Source: Mucilaginibacter phenanthrenivorans | GTDB lineage: Bacteria > Bacteroidota > Bacteroidia > Sphingobacteriales > Sphingobacteriaceae | Reading direction: 5' to 3' | Length of the DNA: 64,000 nucleotides | Assembly (NCBI RefSeq): GCF_024721155.1 | Contig: NZ_JAHVAP010000013.1 | Location: forward strand, 86,377-150,376 | Shown here: in pieces, positions 7,958 to 16,484 of the stretch | Layout: the number at the start of each line of letters is the position of its first letter | How positions within the stretch are numbered: position 1 is the first letter of the stretch | The notes under the pieces: generated by a model | What the model saw: only the letters and a program-made list of their open reading frames with translations | What the model was told of the DNA's origin: nothing | Database searches by the model: none | Program-made: the position numbers and the translations under genes

Positions 7958-9113
7958 TCTTCCCAATATACTCTTCGCACAAGCCAAACGATAACGTCAT
8001 TCCGTTGCCGCCAACGCCGTTTATAACGGTTACACCCGGGGCAATGTCAACTATCAATTCGGTTGCGCCGTTGGTCATTTTTGGGTAGATGCCGTGCCAT
8101 GACTGCAGTAATTTCCAGTCCTTAAAAGTGGCAAAAGTTTGTAAGTATGAAGTTATCATACTATTAATAAATTCCTTGTCGAATGGGTCGTGAACCAAAC
8201 CATATTCGTGCGAATCGCCTATGGTTAATTCGCCGCTGCCGTTTTGCGATACCATTACGTGGATGCCCCATTTTAGGTAATCGGCGTATTGTTCTTCGTA
8301 ACGTTTGCGTAAGGCAGGTAGCGAAGCTGCTGCCTGGAAGCCCGGGTAGTGGATCATAGACAAGCCGCCGCATAACGATGGGCCGATGCGCCATTCGTCC
8401 GGCTGAGTAACCAGGCGCATCATCTGTAGCTTGCATTTGGTTATTTGTGTTTCTAAAAACAGTTCGGGATACAGGGATTCAAAATCTGCACCGCTGCAAA
8501 CAAAAATCTCATCCGCCTCCCATACGCGGTTACCAGACATTACCCTTGGGTGTTCAATTTGGCTGATCGCAGTATTCCAATGAAATTCAACATCATATTT
8601 ATCGGCCAAATATTTGGCAACTTGTCCGACAGCTACGCGCGATTCAACTATCATTTCTTCGCCGCTCCATAAAGCGCCCTTCAATCCGTTCGGATTAACA
8701 GCCGGTGATTTCTCTAAAGCCTGTTTAGGTGATAAAATGCTGCAGTCGCGCAGATGCTGGTTTACTTCAACGTATTCGCTGATCACCTGCAGCTCATCAT
8801 CATGATAAGCCAAATGCAAGGAGCCAACTTCATCGTGCCAGATGTTTGCTTCGGTACAGATCTCCTTCCAGATGCTACGGGAAAGCATGGCCCGTTCAAA
8901 CAGCGGCCCGGTTGCCTGCCCGATGGGCCAGATCATCCCAAAATTACGGATGGAAGCGCCAACCGCACGTTCATTGCGTTCAAAGATGGTTACTTTATAG
9001 CCACGGATTGCGAGTGCTCGTGCGGTGGCTAAACCAACTATTCCGGCGCCTATAATTATCGCAGAGCCCCCTGACCCCCTAAAGGGGGAATTTGATGAAT
9101 GTGTTTGTGTCAT
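7947..9113 (-). CDS. FAD-dependent amine oxidoreductase (DAO family), phosphonate-cluster type
   Basis: 388 residues from the ATG at 9113. That start overlaps the stop of the upstream transporter gene as ATGA, so translation is coupled; a start at 9206 would lie inside that gene. The N-terminus has the FAD dinucleotide-binding motif GAGIVGLATA, then ASIRNFGMIWPIGQ as in glycine/sarcosine-oxidase relatives, and a C-terminal GVGGNGMTLS that contacts FAD. The sequence fits the TIGR03364 family, which travels with PhnX-like hydrolases. Enzymes of this kind oxidise C-N bonds of small amines, and some from phosphonate clusters have been reported to act on N-methylated 2-aminoethylphosphonate. Oddities: residues 7-16 (SNSPFRGSGG) are encoded by a CCCCCTTTAGGGGG intergenic-type repeat, and the stop codon lies in repeat R3. 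Confidence 0.85.
   Translation of the reverse strand: MTQTHSSNSPFRGSGGSAIIIGAGIVGLATARALAIRGYKVTIFERNERAVGASIRNFGMIWPIGQATGPLFERAMLSRSIWKEICTEANIWHDEVGSLHLAYHDDELQVISEYVEVNQHLRDCSILSPKQALEKSPAVNPNGLKGALWSGEEMIVESRVAVGQVAKYLADKYDVEFHWNTAISQIEHPRVMSGNRVWEADEIFVCSGADFESLYPELFLETQITKCKLQMMRLVTQPDEWRIGPSLCGGLSMIHYPGFQAAASLPALRKRYEEQYADYLKWGIHVMVSQNGSGELTIGDSHEYGLVHDPFDKEFINSMITSYLQTFATFKDWKLLQSWHGIYPKMTNGATELIVDIAPGVTVINGVGGNGMTLSFGLCEEYIGKRSS
9060..9092 (-). repeat. CCCCCTAAAGGGGG element inside the 5' coding end
   Basis: The stretch gagccccctgaccccctaaagg (with ggggaatt following) is the short palindromic element that is intergenic at 29066-29127 in this window. Here it is in frame between the start codon and the Rossmann GxGxxG codons of the FAD oxidoreductase, adding about ten Gly/Ser/Pro residues. 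Confidence 0.6.
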
Positions 9114-10429
9114 ACGGATTGTATGTTTAATTCGCCTTGCGGCTCTTCGCTTATATTGTGTTTGCGGGCAGTTTGCATAAAGTAGATAAGGGAGAATATG
9201 GCGCATGCCCCGCCAACTATGCCTACCACCAATACACCCTCCTTAAAGAAAGTTGCCCAGCTGATGGATGGCCGGCCAAGTTCCTTAACCAGTAAAATGG
9301 TCACACTGCCAAGGTAGCCCATCGAGTCTGATACATAGATCAGGAAACCTACGTTACTGCGGTAATGGAACGAGGCGATCATTCGTTCAAAGAAAATAGC
9401 GTTATACGGAACGTAGCCTAAGTAAAGACCTAACCCGGCTGTTGTCATCCACTCCATAGGGCCGATAAGTTTAAGCTCGAAAAGTATAGTACCCGCCGCA
9501 ATTAACACGCAGCCGCCAATAATCATAAAATGGATAATGCGAAACGCTTTCAGGTTTTTCCTTACCAATATCAGCAAGCTCATGGCCACTAATACAATAA
9601 CAGAAATTATGGTATCAATTTTAGCGTAAATGGTATTGTCCTTGTTACCCAGGCTGGCCCAGATCTCCACCTCAAAATTATCGCGGATATCGCGCATTAT
9701 GGTGAGCAGTACATAAATAACCAGCGTAAGGATGATACCCGGTAAAAAGCGCCTTAAAAATAGCTGGCGTTCGGCGGCATCCATTGGGGTACGTTTTGTG
9801 CGGAGCTTAACATCTTCCTCCGTGGGAGGCGGCATCAATTCCAAACAGAAAACAAAAAATATGAGCGGGATCACGAACAGCGCACCTGTTATAAACGGCA
9901 TGGTGTATTCGCTCACATGAAAGATATCGCGCATGCTGCGTGCTATTGTTTTTACAAAACCCGAGGCAAAAATGAGGCTGATGGATAAAACCGCTGCCAT
10001 AAACTCGGTGGATTTTCTGCCCTCGAGATAACTAAAAACCAATCCCCAGATCATCCCCAGCGGGAAGCCATTGAGGAAAAGGCAAATAATATTATAAGGA
10101 GCGGGGATAACTGCGAATAGCAGCAACGCTGCCCATGCGGCTCCAATCAGTACGAAAATGCTTTTGGCCCGCTGACCAGGCTTTAACTCGGCAATAAATT
10201 TAATACCGTAAAACTTGCTTAGTGTGTAACCAATAACCTGGGCTATTACCAGCCATACCTTATAATCAACATGGAAATATTGCTCGCCGGTAAACGTGCC
10301 TGCCGCAAAGCCTTTGCGGAAAGCGTACATGGAAGTATAAGTACCGAAGGCACATACCGCAGCTAATACTGATATTACGGAGTAAGGCCATTTGGCAACC
10401 TTAACACGCAAGCTATCCATTATCGTCAT
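9110..10429 (-). CDS. DUF5690 family membrane transporter (MFS/organophosphate-antiporter-like)
   Basis: 439 residues with about twelve hydrophobic segments and the cytoplasmic loop KLRTKRTPMDAAERQ between the two halves, the layout of a 6+6 MFS carrier. The first helix, FGTYTSMYAFRKGF, resembles the 'YY..RK.F' start of the organophosphate:Pi antiporter branch (GlpT/UhpT); that is a similarity I see by eye, not an established assignment. The family is named DUF5690 and is common in Bacteroidota. Its gene follows the PhnX-like hydrolase by 4 bp and overlaps the FAD oxidoreductase by ATGA, so the three are one tightly coupled operon. The inferred role is inner-membrane import of the phosphonate or phosphate ester used by its neighbours. 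Confidence 0.82.
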   Translation of the reverse strand: MTIMDSLRVKVAKWPYSVISVLAAVCAFGTYTSMYAFRKGFAAGTFTGEQYFHVDYKVWLVIAQVIGYTLSKFYGIKFIAELKPGQRAKSIFVLIGAAWAALLLFAVIPAPYNIICLFLNGFPLGMIWGLVFSYLEGRKSTEFMAAVLSISLIFASGFVKTIARSMRDIFHVSEYTMPFITGALFVIPLIFFVFCLELMPPPTEEDVKLRTKRTPMDAAERQLFLRRFLPGIILTLVIYVLLTIMRDIRDNFEVEIWASLGNKDNTIYAKIDTIISVIVLVAMSLLILVRKNLKAFRIIHFMIIGGCVLIAAGTILFELKLIGPMEWMTTAGLGLYLGYVPYNAIFFERMIASFHYRSNVGFLIYVSDSMGYLGSVTILLVKELGRPSISWATFFKEGVLVVGIVGGACAIFSLIYFMQTARKHNISEEPQGELNIQSV

Positions 10430-10433
10430 GGGT

Positions 10434-11120
10434 CTATTTGCTTATGATGGTTAATACATCTGCAATATCATCAATAATATGGGTTGGATTGTAGGCCTCC
10501 AGCTCCTCGCGGGTAAAAATACCGGTAGTAACACCGATAACATATTTACAACCTGCGTTTTGCCCCTCGCGAACGTCAACCTCGGTATCGCCAACTTTGG
10601 CAACTTCCCGTGAACGTTCTATTTTACCATCGATCATCATTTTCTGGATCATGTAAGGGTGGGGGCGACCAAGCTCTACTTCGTCCGAACCGACAACATG
10701 ATCAATCAAATCCTTTTTTAACCATTGCAGGCGGTTAACTATTGTATCAGCAATATCGCGCGAAAAACCCGTGTTGATCCCTACCTGTACGCCTTTGGCG
10801 CGTAATGCAGCAAATGTTTCTTCAACATTTGGCAGCGGCTCAATACCTGGTGCGGTTTTGTAATGCGATATCATTTGCTCAACAAATTCCTTATGAATTT
10901 TGCTTACTAAGTCTGTCGTTATTTTAGCGTCGTTATGCTCATGGAGGCGCAGGATCTGCCTGATGGCTAAATTTTTTTCATAACCCATCAACGGGTTGAT
11001 CAGTTCGAGCGGAACTTCATAATTTGATTTTAACAGCGCAGCCTGGAATGCCTTGCTTACATCATGATCATCTTTAACCGTTGTTCCGGCTATATCAAAC
11101 ACTACTAACTTAATTGACAT
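10434..11120 (-). CDS. Phosphonatase-like HAD hydrolase (PhnX-like)
   Basis: 228 residues, HAD superfamily. Motif I is FDIAGTTVKDD with nucleophile Asp9, motif II NTGFS, motif III GRPHPYMIQ and motif IV KVGDTEVDVREGQNAG. The cap contains MGYEKNLAIRQI, which lines up with MGLLKxDHVRAL of phosphonoacetaldehyde hydrolase, so Lys49 falls at the position of the Schiff-base lysine (Lys53 of PhnX). That supports C-P bond cleavage of phosphonoacetaldehyde or a related aldehyde phosphonate to Pi and an aldehyde. It best fits the TIGR03351 'PhnX-like' clade, known to pair with TIGR03364 FAD oxidoreductases, as here. It is first in the operon, directly behind the palindromic box at 11135-11151. A plain phosphatase role remains possible. 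Confidence 0.85.
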   Translation of the reverse strand: MSIKLVVFDIAGTTVKDDHDVSKAFQAALLKSNYEVPLELINPLMGYEKNLAIRQILRLHEHNDAKITTDLVSKIHKEFVEQMISHYKTAPGIEPLPNVEETFAALRAKGVQVGINTGFSRDIADTIVNRLQWLKKDLIDHVVGSDEVELGRPHPYMIQKMMIDGKIERSREVAKVGDTEVDVREGQNAGCKYVIGVTTGIFTREELEAYNPTHIIDDIADVLTIISK

Positions 11121-11134
11121 AAAATTGAATTATT

Positions 11135-11175
11135 GTTTAGCAATACTAAACTTATTTTATTAATATCAAACTAAA
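11135..11175 (-). promoter_or_regulatory. Promoter/operator of the PhnX-like operon (TTTAG box)
   Basis: A perfect palindrome GTTTAG-CAATA-CTAAAC (11135-11151) lies 15 bp upstream of the start codon. A second ACTAAA (11170-11175) lies exactly 25 bp from the first (11145-11150). In the direction of transcription the sequence reads AATTTAGTTT...TAAGTTTAGTATTGC, nearly identical to the region upstream of susC (13086-13123). TAAGTTTA may be the -7 element, which the palindrome would then cover, suggesting repression. Confidence 0.55.
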
Positions 11176-11207
11176 TTTGTGTTAAGGTTGTGTGAAGTTG
11201 GTTTTTG

Positions 11208-11302
11208 GTTGATTAAGTTAGATTGGGTTGATTAGGTTGGATTAAGTTTTTGTTTTGGGAAAATTAACTCAATCAACCACTCACTTAATCAACCTAATCA
11301 AC
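11208..11302. repeat. Palindromic word repeat, family R4 ('gttgattaggttgattaagt')
   Basis: Left arm (11208-11250) repeats the words ttgattaagtt / gattgggttgattagg; the right arm (11266-11302) carries their reverse complement (caatcaaccactcacttaatc...). The loop is T/G rich. It begins 8 bp past the stop of the XRE-cupin gene and could terminate it. A one-armed copy lies at 37651-37697. Confidence 0.7.
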
Positions 11303-11309
11303 TATCCCC

Positions 11310-11888
11310 TCACTTTTTCTCTTCAAAAAAATAGATCACCAGCATACTGGCGGTTGTGGTGCCGAGATTTTTTGGGGTATGAGGGATCCGGCCATCGAAC
11401 AGCATGGAATCTCCCGGGCTTAGTTTTATAAATTCCTCGTTAAACTGGTACTCTATTTCGCCGGAAAGGATATACTTATATTCAAATGCATCTGTTTCAA
11501 CCAACGGGCGGCTGGCGTTCGGCTCTAATTCCAATATTACTATATCTATAGTGCTTGGGTTTATCGATTTTGTAAATATGCGCTGGTAATGAAAGCCGGT
11601 GGCATGTTCCTTTTCAAAATGATCGTATTCGCTTTTTCTTTTTACGAGGATGGGCAGATCGGCGGTTTTGGATTTGATGTCCTTAAAAAATTCATTAAGG
11701 TCGATCTCGAGCGCCTTGATGATCTCTATCAATACCATTAATGATGGAATAGTACGGCTGTTCTCGATCTGCGAGATCAATCCCTTACTCACATTTGCCC
11801 GTACGGCAAGTTCCTGTACGGTGATGTTTTTTTCCCGCCGGCGTTCTTTAATCCGGTTACTGATCTGGATCAGGATGTCTTCTTCCAT
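11310..11888 (-). CDS. XRE-family regulator with C-terminal cupin sensor domain
   Basis: 192 residues. Residues 10-65 form a helix-turn-helix (ERRREKNITVQELAVRANVSKGLISQIE, split here by position, then IPSLMVLIEIIKALEIDLNEFF). Residues about 110-190 form a small cupin barrel (PLVETDAFEYKYILSGEIEYQ, LSPGDSMLFDGRIPHTPKN). Regulators of this design (PuuR/SutR type) bind a small metabolite in the cupin. It lies between the two halves of the phosphonate/phospholipid locus, on the same strand as the PhnX-like operon but with its own promoter. Two TACTAA words 24 bp apart precede it, similar to the boxes of the PhnX-like and susC promoters, so autoregulation and control of both operons is a reasonable inference. 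Confidence 0.85.
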   Translation of the reverse strand: MEEDILIQISNRIKERRREKNITVQELAVRANVSKGLISQIENSRTIPSLMVLIEIIKALEIDLNEFFKDIKSKTADLPILVKRKSEYDHFEKEHATGFHYQRIFTKSINPSTIDIVILELEPNASRPLVETDAFEYKYILSGEIEYQFNEEFIKLSPGDSMLFDGRIPHTPKNLGTTTASMLVIYFFEEKK

Positions 11889-11894
11889 TAATAG

Positions 11895-11924
11895 TACTAA
11901 AAGGTTTGCGGTGCAAAGTACTAA
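11895..11924 (-). promoter_or_regulatory. Promoter region of the XRE-cupin gene with paired TTAGTA words
   Basis: TACTAA occurs at 11895-11900 and 11919-11924, 24 bp apart. On the coding strand this reads TTAGTACTTTGCACCGC...TTTTAGTACTATTAATGG; TACTTTGC resembles the -7 element. The spacing is close to the 25 bp seen in the two related promoters. Confidence 0.4.
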
Positions 11925-12020
11925 TAATGCAAACGGATGAAAATAATTTTTTTGTTAAGATTAGTTAAAGCGAACCGCTGATTTAGACTGATTTGATTGA
12001 TGACGCTGATTTTTAATTTC

Positions 12021-12193
12021 ATCGTCATTGCCAGGCAGGTTGCTTGCAACCAGCTTCGAAGCAAACTCTGAACTATGCAGGCAATGGACCGAGACGCCAG
12101 GTCATTACCAATCAGCGGCGGTAAGGTCACATCAGTATAAAGGTTCTTTGATTGTCCTTTGTAGAGTTGGCTTCGTTCCTCGCCATGACGATG
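12021..12193. repeat. Dispersed palindromic repeat, family R1 (degenerate copy b)
   Basis: Bounded by atcgtcattgccagg and ctcgccatgacgat, with the internal marks 'aggttgcttgcaaccagcttcgaagcaaactc' and 'aaggttctttgattgtcctttg'. It fills most of the gap between the XRE-cupin gene and the HD oxygenase (11889-12269); the rest of that gap holds the two promoters. Confidence 0.75.
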
Positions 12194-12240
12194 GAGGGAG
12201 GTGCGACATTAATGCATCCTTAACACTACAATAACATCCA

Positions 12241-12262
12241 TTTAGTTAATTTGCCGCAAAAT
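12241..12262 (+). promoter_or_regulatory. Probable promoter of the HD oxygenase gene
   Basis: TTTAGTTAATTTGCCGC ends 13 bp before the ATG. TTAATTTG matches seven of eight positions of TTAnTTTG-like -7 elements, and the TTTAG word at 12241-12245 is the half-site seen upstream of the neighbouring operons. It has no second half-site. Confidence 0.4.
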
Positions 12263-12269
12263 TACCCTT

Positions 12270-12848
12270 ATGAAAACTGCCAATAATTACCGTGCAATTG
12301 TAAATGAAGTTTTTTCGCTGTATGAAAAATATGGTGATGAAGACTACATAGGCGAGCCGGTTTCACAATTGGAGCACATGAGCCAGGCAGCTGCATTAGC
12401 CGAGGGAGAGGGCTATGACAATGAGGTGATCCTCGCTGCGTTTTTTCACGACATAGGCCACCTATGCGCCGAAGAGGGCGAGGCTGAAAGCATGGATGGC
12501 ATGGGTAATGTAGATCATGAAAAGCTGGGTGCCGAATATTTGCTGGAAAAGGGCTTTTCTGAACGCGTTGCCGCTTTGGTGCAAGGGCACGTTTTGGCAA
12601 AAAGATATTTGACTTATAAATACCCCGAATATTATAATAAGCTGTCAGAAGCCAGCAAGGTTACCCTCGAGTTCCAGGGCGGGCGAATGAATAGCGACGA
12701 AGCCGAAGAATTTGAACTTAATCCCGATGCTGATTTAATAATCCGCATGCGCTATTGGGACGATACCGCCAAGGAAATGAATGTACCTGTTGATAATGTG
12801 CAGCATTTAAAGGAGTTAGCATTGGAGCATCTGCTTTCCAGAGACTAG
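12270..12848 (+). CDS. HD-domain mixed-valence diiron oxygenase, PhnZ/TmpB-like (organophosphonate C-P cleavage)
   Basis: 192 residues. All residues known for PhnZ are present with a constant offset: iron ligands His36 (QLEH), His60-Asp61 (FFHDIGH), His83 (VDHEKLGAEYL), His107 (GHVLAKRYL) and Asp164 (YWDD); phosphonate contacts His64 and Lys111; lid residues Tyr26 and Glu29 (DYIGEPVSQLEH). PhnZ oxidises 1-hydroxy-2-aminoethylphosphonate to glycine and Pi with O2; TmpB does the trimethylammonium analogue. Retention of the Tyr/Glu pair that holds the amino group favours an amino-alkyl substrate. No 2-oxoglutarate hydroxylase (PhnY/TmpA) lies in the window, so the hydroxylated substrate would come from outside or be made elsewhere. 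The stop codon (GAC TAG AGA) is inside repeat R5. Confidence 0.88.
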   Translation: MKTANNYRAIVNEVFSLYEKYGDEDYIGEPVSQLEHMSQAAALAEGEGYDNEVILAAFFHDIGHLCAEEGEAESMDGMGNVDHEKLGAEYLLEKGFSERVAALVQGHVLAKRYLTYKYPEYYNKLSEASKVTLEFQGGRMNSDEAEEFELNPDADLIIRMRYWDDTAKEMNVPVDNVQHLKELALEHLLSRD

Positions 12849-12984
12849 AGATCAGAGGCCAGGTAGCTTCGCGCTTGTGGAGTTTTCTCTAGGTAAGGAA
12901 TTGTACGCCTCAATTCTGCTATAAAAGAACTAATCTCCAGCCTCTGATCTCTAGTTAACTAACCTCCAGTCTCTAATCTCTAAC
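12845..12984. repeat. Palindromic word repeat, family R5 ('ctagagatcagagg')
   Basis: The left arm ctagagatcagaggcc starts on the stop codon of the HD oxygenase; the right arm has cctctgatctctag plus the extra words ctaacctccagtctctaatctc. The same words occur at 23365-23430, 33184-33285 and 34284-34428. It may act as terminator for the HD gene. Confidence 0.75.
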
Positions 12985-13085
12985 AACCAATATTAAATAT
13001 TTGTAAGCAATAAGTAACGCTTCTGTTACGTAAATTCTAACGGCTTAACATTTTCTACATCTATTGTTAAGCATAGCTTAATACT

Positions 13086-13123
13086 AATTTAGTTTACCAA
13101 TAATAAACAAAGTTTAGTATTGC
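13086..13123 (+). promoter_or_regulatory. Promoter/operator of the susCD operon, twin of the PhnX-like operon promoter
   Basis: AATTTAGTTT (13086-13095) and AAGTTTAGTATTGC (13110-13123) reproduce the corresponding words upstream of the PhnX-like operon. The 14-nt block AAGTTTAGTATTGC is identical in the two places and the two TTTAG words are 25 bp apart in both (13088 and 13113). Here the right half of the palindrome is degenerate (CTGCA for CTAAA). About 40 bp separate it from the chosen susC start. Confidence 0.55.
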
Positions 13124-13164
13124 TGCATGAAAAATTCCTCCTCCTCACTATTAAAAACTATCAG

Positions 13165-16100
13165 ATGAAACAAATTTACATGCAGTTAAAGACCGTAATA
13201 ACGGTGTTGTTATTCTGTCTTGCCCCGGCGCTTTTGTTTGCGCAATCAAAGATCGGTGGTACAGTAACCGACGAGAAAAAACAGCCCTTGCCAGGCGTAA
13301 GCGTTACGCTTAAAGGCACAACACAAGGAACAGTAACCGATTTGAACGGCCGCTTTTTATTCACTGTTGAAAAAGGCCAGGTGCTTTCCTTTAAGTTCCT
13401 GGGCTTTGTGCCACAGGAGATCACTGTAGGCGACCAAACCAACTACAACATTGTACTTGCAGACGATTCCAAAACACTTAACGAGGTTGTGGTAACGGCT
13501 TTGGGTGTGAAAAAGGAAACCCGCCGCATTGGTTATTCCATTCAAACGGTTGATGGAAGCAGTCTTACTACCGCCCGTGACCCTAACCCTATTAACGGTT
13601 TAATAGGTAAGGTAGCTGGTTTATCGGTGGGTGCAACATCCGAAGTATTAGGCGTACCTAACGTGACCATTCGTGGTAATACCGTTACGCTGTACGTAAT
13701 TGATGGTTTGCCGATCAACTCTGACACTTTTGATTTAAGCCCTGATGATATTGAAACTTATACCGTGTTAAAAGGTCCTGCTGCGGCAGCTTTATACGGT
13801 AACCGTGCGGCCAATGGCGCTATTTTAATTACCACTAAAAAAGGCGCTGGCAACAAAAAAGGCTTAACTGTTGACATCAATAGCAGTACGGTAATAAACA
13901 AAGGCTTTTTGGCATTCCCACGGGTTCAGCATTCATACGGACCGGGTGAAAACACCTTCTATACCTTCGTTGATGGTAAAGGTGGTGCACCAGGTGGTGT
14001 TGATAGTGATTATGACGTTTGGGGCCCTTATTTTGCAGGTCAGCTGATCCCGCAATATGATAGCCCTGTTGTAAACGGCGTTCGCCAGGGTACACCATGG
14101 ACCGCAAGAGGTGCCAACAACCTGGCTAACTTTTTACGCACAGGTTATCAAACAAACAATGATATTGCGCTAACTGCCGTTGGCGACACTTATACCACAA
14201 GGTTATCAGTTTCGCAGCAACACCAGTCAAGCTATATCCCTTCTCAATACCTTGATATCGCCAACGTAAACTTTTACGCTTCATTTAACCCAACTCCACG
14301 TTTAAAATTTGAAGCCAACGTTGATTTTAACCGCCAGAGCACTGATGATTACCCGGATGTTCAATATGGCCCGAACAGTATCATCTATAACTTAGCTATC
14401 TGGACAGGTGCTGACTGGAGCGTTAACTCGCCGGACATCAAAGCAATCTGGCAGCCAGGCAAAACTGACGTACAATCGCAGTTTGAAGAGTATACCCGTT
14501 ATCATAACCCGTACTTCCTTACCAAGATCTGGACACGCGGACACTACAAAAATGATACTTACGGTTACGTATCAGGTAACTACAAAATTGATAACCACCT
14601 GAACGTAGGCTTAAAATCACAGATTGATACTTATAATTTATTACATACAGAAGACCTGCCATTCTCTGCTCACCCTTACGGTCGTGAAGGTAACCAGGGC
14701 GATTACCGCGAAGATCGCCGCGATTTGTTTGAGAACAACACAGAGTTAAAATTGAACTTTGATTACACTGTTCATGAATTCTTAAACATCAACGGTTTAG
14801 TGGGTGGTAACTTGCGTAACTTTAAGTATAATTCAAGCTGGGTATCAACAGATTATTTGAACGTACCTGCCGATTATTCTTTCAGTAACTCAAAAAACCC
14901 TATCCAGGCAACAAGCTTTAATTCTCAATTAAGAACGTTAAGCGGTTATTACTCTGTCGATTTATCATTCGGCCACTATGCTACTTTATCAAGTACAGGT
15001 CGTGTTGATAAATCATCTGCGTTCCAAAACGTAACCACTTATTACTATCCAAGCTTATCGGCAGCTACTGTAATTTCTGATTACATTCACCTGCCAGATT
15101 TTATTACTTTCTTAAAGGCACGTGCATCATATTCAAACGTTCGTTCGGATGATACAAGCCCAACCATAGGCCCTGCACCTTTTAATACAATAGCTACCTA
15201 CGGAGGACAAACTATTAGTAACAGCCCTTCTACCAACCCATTGTTCTTAAATCCGCTGGGTTATGGCGTAACTTATAATTCACCGTATAATGGTCCTGCG
15301 TATTCATTGAATCCAACAAATTCAGAAGGCAAGCCTTATAATAACCAGGCTGCTGCTTATGCTTCAAACTACCTGTATCAAAACGGTATCAAAACTTCAA
15401 CCCGTGTAAACTACGAAGAAGGTTTCGATATTAAATTCCTGCAAAACCGTTTGGGACTGAGCGCTACTGCTTACCAGTATATTGACGGACCAAGAATTTT
15501 GGACAATGTGATATCAACTGCTACAGGTTATACCGATGAGTTTTTGAACGCTTTAAAAACCAAAAAGACAGGGTATGAAATTTCATTAACAGGCACACCA
15601 ATTAAAAACATCGATGGCTTTGGCTGGGATGTAATGGTTAACTGGTCTACATTTAAAGAGGTTTACAAAGAATTGCCTCCGGGACAATCAACTTACAATA
15701 CTTTCTTTAAAGAAGGCGACCGTACCGATAAATTCTACGGAACCGCTTTTGTAAGGAACCCACAGGGCCAGATCATCAATGGCTCAAACGGCGAAGCTTT
15801 GGTAAACCCGGTACCACAGTACCTTGGTCACCTGAATGCTGATTACACCTGGTCTATATCAAATACTTTCCATTACAAAAATTTAAGCATGAGCTTCCAG
15901 TTTGATGGTTCAGTAGGTGGTGTAACTACAGATTATGTACACAACAAAACCGTTCGTGGCGGTAGCAACGAATTAACTGCCGAAGGTGCACTGGGTGCTG
16001 CCCGTTACCAGGACTGGTTAAACTTTGGTAAAAAAGGCTACGCAGGTTCATACGTTGGCCAGGGTGTTGTAGTATCAAACGGCACACCTATCAACTACGA

Positions 16101-16464
16101 TTCAAAAACAGGCGCTGTGTTAAACTACAATTCATTGCAATACGGTCCTAACACACATACAGCATTTGTGCAGGAATATGCAAGTGAGTATTACAATGTG
16201 AATGAAGCAAACTTAATGAGCAAAACTTACGCTAAGCTGCGCGAGCTTACATTTAGCTATAACTTCCCTAAAAAATGGTTGCAAAAATCGTTTATCACTA
16301 ATGCATCAGCCTCGATATACGGTCGTAACTTGTTGTACTTCTACAAAAACCCTGAATTTAAAGACGTGGATTTAGATCAATATGCTAATACCGCTACCTC
16401 TTTAACCGGGCTTCAATCGCCGTCAGTACGTAGCTATGGCCTTAACATAAAATTATCATTCTAA
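13165..16464 (+). CDS. SusC/RagA-family TonB-dependent outer-membrane receptor
   Basis: 1099 residues from the ATG at 13165 (MKQIYMQLKTVITVLLF, a Sec signal ending ALLFAQ); a TTG at 13120 would add 15 residues without signal character. A carboxypeptidase-regulatory-like domain follows (KIGGTVTDEKKQPLPGVSV), then the TonB box region (LNEVVVTALGVKKE), the plug (PNVTIRGN, VLKGPAAAALYG, ANGAILITTKKG) and the 22-strand barrel to a terminal aromatic residue (IKLSF). With the SusD-like lipoprotein 20 bp downstream it forms the lidded importer that takes large or complex ligands across the outer membrane. Here the neighbours are phosphodiesterases rather than glycosidases, so the ligand is probably a phosphate or phosphonate ester. 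Confidence 0.93.
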   Translation: MKQIYMQLKTVITVLLFCLAPALLFAQSKIGGTVTDEKKQPLPGVSVTLKGTTQGTVTDLNGRFLFTVEKGQVLSFKFLGFVPQEITVGDQTNYNIVLADDSKTLNEVVVTALGVKKETRRIGYSIQTVDGSSLTTARDPNPINGLIGKVAGLSVGATSEVLGVPNVTIRGNTVTLYVIDGLPINSDTFDLSPDDIETYTVLKGPAAAALYGNRAANGAILITTKKGAGNKKGLTVDINSSTVINKGFLAFPRVQHSYGPGENTFYTFVDGKGGAPGGVDSDYDVWGPYFAGQLIPQYDSPVVNGVRQGTPWTARGANNLANFLRTGYQTNNDIALTAVGDTYTTRLSVSQQHQSSYIPSQYLDIANVNFYASFNPTPRLKFEANVDFNRQSTDDYPDVQYGPNSIIYNLAIWTGADWSVNSPDIKAIWQPGKTDVQSQFEEYTRYHNPYFLTKIWTRGHYKNDTYGYVSGNYKIDNHLNVGLKSQIDTYNLLHTEDLPFSAHPYGREGNQGDYREDRRDLFENNTELKLNFDYTVHEFLNINGLVGGNLRNFKYNSSWVSTDYLNVPADYSFSNSKNPIQATSFNSQLRTLSGYYSVDLSFGHYATLSSTGRVDKSSAFQNVTTYYYPSLSAATVISDYIHLPDFITFLKARASYSNVRSDDTSPTIGPAPFNTIATYGGQTISNSPSTNPLFLNPLGYGVTYNSPYNGPAYSLNPTNSEGKPYNNQAAAYASNYLYQNGIKTSTRVNYEEGFDIKFLQNRLGLSATAYQYIDGPRILDNVISTATGYTDEFLNALKTKKTGYEISLTGTPIKNIDGFGWDVMVNWSTFKEVYKELPPGQSTYNTFFKEGDRTDKFYGTAFVRNPQGQIINGSNGEALVNPVPQYLGHLNADYTWSISNTFHYKNLSMSFQFDGSVGGVTTDYVHNKTVRGGSNELTAEGALGAARYQDWLNFGKKGYAGSYVGQGVVVSNGTPINYDSKTGAVLNYNSLQYGPNTHTAFVQEYASEYYNVNEANLMSKTYAKLRELTFSYNFPKKWLQKSFITNASASIYGRNLLYFYKNPEFKDVDLDQYANTATSLTGLQSPSVRSYGLNIKLSF

Positions 16465-16484
16465 TTAAAATCAGAGAAACGATC

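Noticed and set aside
11208..11302. Tandem words as a CRISPR array
   Set aside because: Words are contiguous, vary in length and form a palindrome; there are no unique spacers and no cas genes in the window.
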